Source: Lampris incognitus (Eukaryota > Chordata > Actinopteri > Lampriformes > Lampridae). Taken from it: a DNA stretch of 64,000 bases. The stretch covers positions 30,185,311 to 30,249,310 of the forward strand of contig NC_079222.1 in NCBI RefSeq assembly GCF_029633865.1. Reading direction: 5' to 3'. Shown here one piece after another: positions 27,101-32,452 of this stretch; the stretch's first letter is position 1; every line of letters starts with the position of its first letter. The notes beneath the pieces are model-generated. The model was not told the origin of the DNA, did no database searches, and worked only from the letters and a program-made list of their open reading frames with translations. The position numbers were made by a program, and so were the translations under genes.

Positions 27101-30100
27101 CTTCTTTGAGGCCAACTGAAAGTCCTCCTCCATAACCTTGCCGAACTCCTCCCACACCTGAGTTTTTGCATCCATGACCGCCGAATGTGCAGCCCTTCTG
27201 GCCTCCCAGTACCTGTCTGCTGCTTAACCCCTGGGCCAACCAAGCCTGAAAGGCCTCCTTCTTCAGCCTGACGGCTTCTCTCACCGGCTTCCCTCCTAGA
27301 GCCAGACTCCTCCTGCAACCAGATCTGGGAAGGGAGCTTGCCAGAGAGCATCTGTTGGCCAGGCCTTGGCCCATGGGACCCAGTCAGGCCCAGCCTGAAA
27401 AAGCAACATGGAGCCACCACCCCATGGAGCCACCACCTGCGGGGATGAGCATTGGGGTAGGGTGCAATGCAGGCTGGGCAGCAGACAAAGGTGGGGACTG
27501 GATCGTGCCGACTTCCAGCATCGCAGACCGGTCCTTGGGATGTGGAATGTCACCTCTCTGGCAGGGGAGGACCCTGAGCTGGTGCGAGAGGTAGAGCGGT
27601 ACCAACTAGATATAGTTGGGTTCACCTCTACACATAGCATGGGCTCTGGTACCAAATTCCTGGAGAGGGGCTGTACTCACAAAATTAACAATTTCCTATC
27701 TAATACTACAACTAGTACTACTCTCGGCTGCTCCCGTTAGGGGTCACCACTACAGATCATCCGTCTCCATCTCTTCCTGTCCTCTGCATTCTCCTCTGTC
27801 ACGCCAGCCACCTGCATGTCCTCTCTCACCACATCCATAAACCTCCTCTTTGGACTTCCTCTTTTCTTCTTCCCTGGTAGCTCCATATTCATCATCCTTC
27901 TGCCAATATACCCAGCATCTCTCTCCTACACATATCCAAGCCATCTCAATCTTGCCACTCTTGCTTTGTCTCCAAACCGTCAAACCTGAGCTGTCCCGCT
28001 AATATACTAATTCTTAATCCTGTCCTTCTTCTTCACTCCGGATGAAAATCTTAGCATCTTCAACTCTGCCTCCTCCAGGTCTGCCTCCTCTCTTTTCTTC
28101 AGTGCCACTGTCTCCAAACCATATAAAAAAGCTGGCCTCACAACCATTTTGTAAACCTTCTCTTTAACTCTTGCTGGTACCCTTCTGTCACAAATCACTA
28201 ACACTCTTCTCCACCAACTCCACCCTGCCTGCACTCTCTTCCTCACCTCTCTTCTGCACTCCCCATTACTTTGAACAGTTGACCCCGTGTTTAAACTTAT
28301 ACACCTTCATCACCTCTACTCCTTGCATCCTAACAATTCCACTGTCCTCCCTCTCATTCATTCATACATATTCCGTCTTGCTCCTACTGACTTTAATTCC
28401 AATTTTCACCAGTGCCTTCCTATCTAATACTGCACACATGAAATACATTAATAAAGCGAAGATCAATAAATACTACAATGAGAGGAAACTTTTCAAATAA
28501 CTAAAAAAGCTGAATGGATAGTGAGAGTGCCTGTGTCAAGCAGGCTACTGCAATATCACTGCACCGCAAATGTAATCACCCATAAGTTTGTTGTATGAAA
28601 GGAATCACAGTCACACCATGTCAGCTTACCTTTGTGTTTCTTTTATTTTAGAACAAGGCATTAAAATGTTATTAATTTTTTTGTTTAAAAAAAATCCCCA
28701 CATGGATTGTTTTGTCAGCTAGGGAGTTCAGTAAACACCCTGAACCCACCTAAACTGCACATACTATGATTGCATATGCACCTGTGGGAGACTGCTTGGG
28801 TTGAATCATGTTGTTGTGGGCACCATTTGATAAAATGTTGCAGTGCATATGCAGGTTGCAGGTTAGAATATGACTTCATTGTCAATGAATATATGATGGT
28901 GAAATGATGTTGGTAACCCTGAATTGAAAAATCTGCCAATGGTTTATGTTTAGCAGATTGTATTGTCTAAAGTGGCACGTAATGATTTAGTCTTTACACT
29001 GTTTTCATGACAGAGTGCCTCCACCCATCCAGTTCACGGCAGAGGGCAATTCAGGTATCAATGACTTTAATGACACTGATACAATGTTTTGAGTGGGAGT
29101 TTGAGTGGAATTTCATAAAAAAAATCCATACTTATTAGGGATGCACAATGATATGGCACATCATCGGTATCGGCAGATAAAGTCTTTAAAATGAAATATC
29201 AGCATTGACCCAAAATGCCAATATGACAAGCTGATAAGTTGATGCTCTAATTATGCACATGCAACGCGAACTGTTGACCAGGCAGACTCGGTGCTTCATG
29301 TAGGTGAGGCACATAGGCGTCAATTTATATTTTTGCCCACGGATGACCAAGTTAAGTGAATACCACCAAGGTGATGAGTGTAATAAAATCACTTTTATTG
29401 CGCTTGCTTTAGTAATTACCATGATGTAGGCTTACTAGGGTGCTGTCGTCTGTCGGACATAGACACAAACCGCAACGAAATGCGACACCGCTCTGCTGCA
29501 AATTATAACAGGCTACATCATACCAGCAGTCTTGTTTATTTATTAATTAATTCACCCCACCCCTTTTCTCCCCAATTATACCTGGCCAATCACCCTGCTC
29601 TCCAAGCTGTACCGGTCGCTGCTCCACCCCTTCCGCCAATCCGGGAAGGGCTGCAGACTACCACATGCCTCCTCCGATACATGTGGAGTCGCCAGCCGCT
29701 TCTTTTCACCTGATAGTGAGGAGTTTCACCAGGGAGATGTAGTGTGTGAGAGGATTCGCTATTCCCCCCAGTTCCCCCTACCCCCCGAGCAGGTGCGCTG
29801 ACCGACCAGAGGAGGCGCTAGTGCAGGGACCAGGACACATACCCACATCCGACTTTCCAGCCGCAGACAGGGACAATTGTGTCTGTAGGTACGCCCGACC
29901 AAGCCGGCTGTAACATGGGGATCGCCGGTTCGAATCCCTGCTTAGACCGCTACGCTACCTGTACGCCCTGATTCATTTATTTTTTGATCGGCCTTCCCCA
30001 TGGGTGCTCAACCTTTTCGGTGGGTGCTCAAGCACCGGAGCACTAGCCTATTAGCTAACGTGGTACATTTACATTTATTTTGAATGTTGATAATGTACAT

Positions 30101-32382
30101 TGTCCCTTCCCAAATAAACATTTAAACCCATGGGATCAGCGTCTATGGAAGAGTGGAGCATTTTGTTTTTTGTTTTTTTTTAACCTGCTACACCAACTGC
30201 ATTTGTGTTGCGTTTGGTTTTGTGCCAGCCGCGTTTTCTGAGATTTCAAGTAGGCTACTTTGGAAAATTGGCAAGTTAAGTGGCAATCGCTTTAGCTGGA
30301 ACTGAATTGATTAATTAGATCTTTTTAACTACAGGATCATGGATACACATTGATTTGACTGATTTCTTTTTATGTGCAATGAAACAAACTGACAAGGTTG
30401 CTTTGCTACGTTGCATTGCCTCTGGTACAACGAGATATTTGTTTTAATCATTTTTAAATAGGTTGTATTCATGTTTTACACCATTCTATGTAGTTTTCAC
30501 CTGTTAGAAGGTCGCGTAGCCGCGCATAGAAAACAAAATAAACCAGCCGTATATACTGGTACTGATTGATACTGAGTTACTACAGGAGAGACGTGATGTT
30601 CTCTGCAATTAGGTGGAAAAATATATGCATATATTGATATCAGCAGTGGCAACTGATCAAAATGAGTTGGACAATATTGACATATGGATATCTGCAAAAA
30701 TCCATTATCGTGCATCCCTAATACTTATTCTAGCAGTCCTTTGTTCCTGGATCTTTCGCTTTTTTTTCCTGTCAACATTTAAAATTACTCTAAATTCCAA
30801 AATCAACATTTAAAAACCCAGATAATTGGCAAACCAGGAAGCTTTATTCATTTAAAAGTTATCGCTGAAGTGTAGAATGCTGAACCTTCAACCAGTGGCC
30901 AGTAGTACAGGACTGTGGTAATTCCCAGGTGTGAATGTTAGTCACCTTTCGTTCTCCTGATATTATTACTCCATGACATGATTGTAAATAACAACAACTT
31001 CTTGGTTAACTTGCTCAACTAAACAAGTGTTAAAAGTATGTTACTTCCTGTGTTTGTTGCCATAGATCAGTCGGGAGCAGTAACTGAGGAGGAAATATAT
31101 GATGATGTTGACTCGCAAGGTTTTCCTCCTCCCCCTCCAGTCAGCAGGTAACATGAAAATTGAAACTAATCTATGCAACAGTAACAACAAAAATAAAGAA
31201 ATACTATTGCAAAAAGTAAACAGTTCTGTGTCTGTATGCATGCTCAATAATCCAGGTAAGGAAATCACATAAAGTTGAATCAATTCATCTGGACACGTTT
31301 ATTGAGAGAAACGTTTCATCACTTATCTAAGTGACCTCTTCAGTCTCAACTGACTGCAGATATCCCCACCCTCCTAAAAAATACAGTTGCATAATGACTG
31401 AAACCAACGACCAGTTTCATATGCAAATATGGGTGTGACCATTAACTAGAGTTACAATGGTCATGTGTACGATTCAAAGAGAATTGGGGAATAGCTATAA
31501 ACGCATCATCCTTCCGGTAGACAAAGGTAGATGTAGGTATTTTATTAAACCACAAAGGTTATACCAGAGATTATACCCAGGGGAATATACACCTAGTCTG
31601 TATGGGTTACCTAAAACACATGAACAGGATGTGCCCTCATGTTCTATTGTTTGTATGATTAACTCAGTGACCTATAACATCTCTACGTTTCTAGCATCTA
31701 TCCTTAACCCGTTCGTAAGCAGTAATGAACATCACATTCAGAACAATATGGATTTTGTGGATAAGGTGAGGGACATCATTATGGATGTGGATGAAACAAT
31801 GGTCTCATGATGTGTGGTCTCACGTGTGTTCCTGTTGATGAAGCAGTGGAGGTAGTCCGTATGAAATTACAAGATGACCCCACCCTCAGCAATAGGACCA
31901 CCCTTAACACTGACAAAGTGTTTCTGCTCCTGAAGCTGTGTCTTCAGTCCACGTACTTCACATACAGGGGGCAGTACTATAGGGTGTGCTATGGGTTCCC
32001 CAGTCTCACCTGTAGTGGCCAAGTTGTATATGGAGAAAGTGGAAAAGAGGGCTCCGATGTGCAATCCAGGAACAACACCTAGCCAGTGGTTCAGATTTGT
32101 GAATGACACCTGGGATAAAATTAAATCTCAGGACATACCACATGGTGGCCCAGTGGTTAGTGCTGTTGCCTCACAACAAGAAGGTCCTGGGTTTGAACCC
32201 CGGGGTTATCCAACCTTGGGGGTCATCCCAGGTAGTCCTCTGTGTGGAGTTTGCATGTTCTCCCCGTGTCTGCGGTGGGTTTTCTCCAGGTGCTCCTGTT
32301 TCCCCCACCATCAAAAAGACATGCATGTGAAGGTTAATACTCCTGTCTGTGCCTCACGATCCTTTGGGGTTTTAAGCAGGAG

Positions 32383-32452
<70 letters not shown>

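Larger units (their letters stand above)
23490..29013. other. fyb1: fyb1 intron 11 (5.5 kb)
   Basis: Contains a (GGAT)n tract (23731-23823) and three minus-strand LINE insertions. Nothing recognisable in 23840-24345, 24910-25440 or 28435-29010. Confidence 0.65.
29055..31065. other. fyb1: fyb1 intron 12
   Basis: Mostly a hAT-type element (29136-30720) that holds a SINE. 30730-31060 shows nothing recognisable. Confidence 0.65.

Noticed and set aside
25650..27594. Plus-strand genes from several 75-131 aa frames
   Set aside because: They are antisense shadows of the minus-strand LINE reverse transcriptase.
32382..32450. CRISPR-like array
   Set aside because: Pure (GTTA)n tandem repeat without spacers in a eukaryotic genome; the same for (GGAT)n at 23731 and (TAG)n at 18669.
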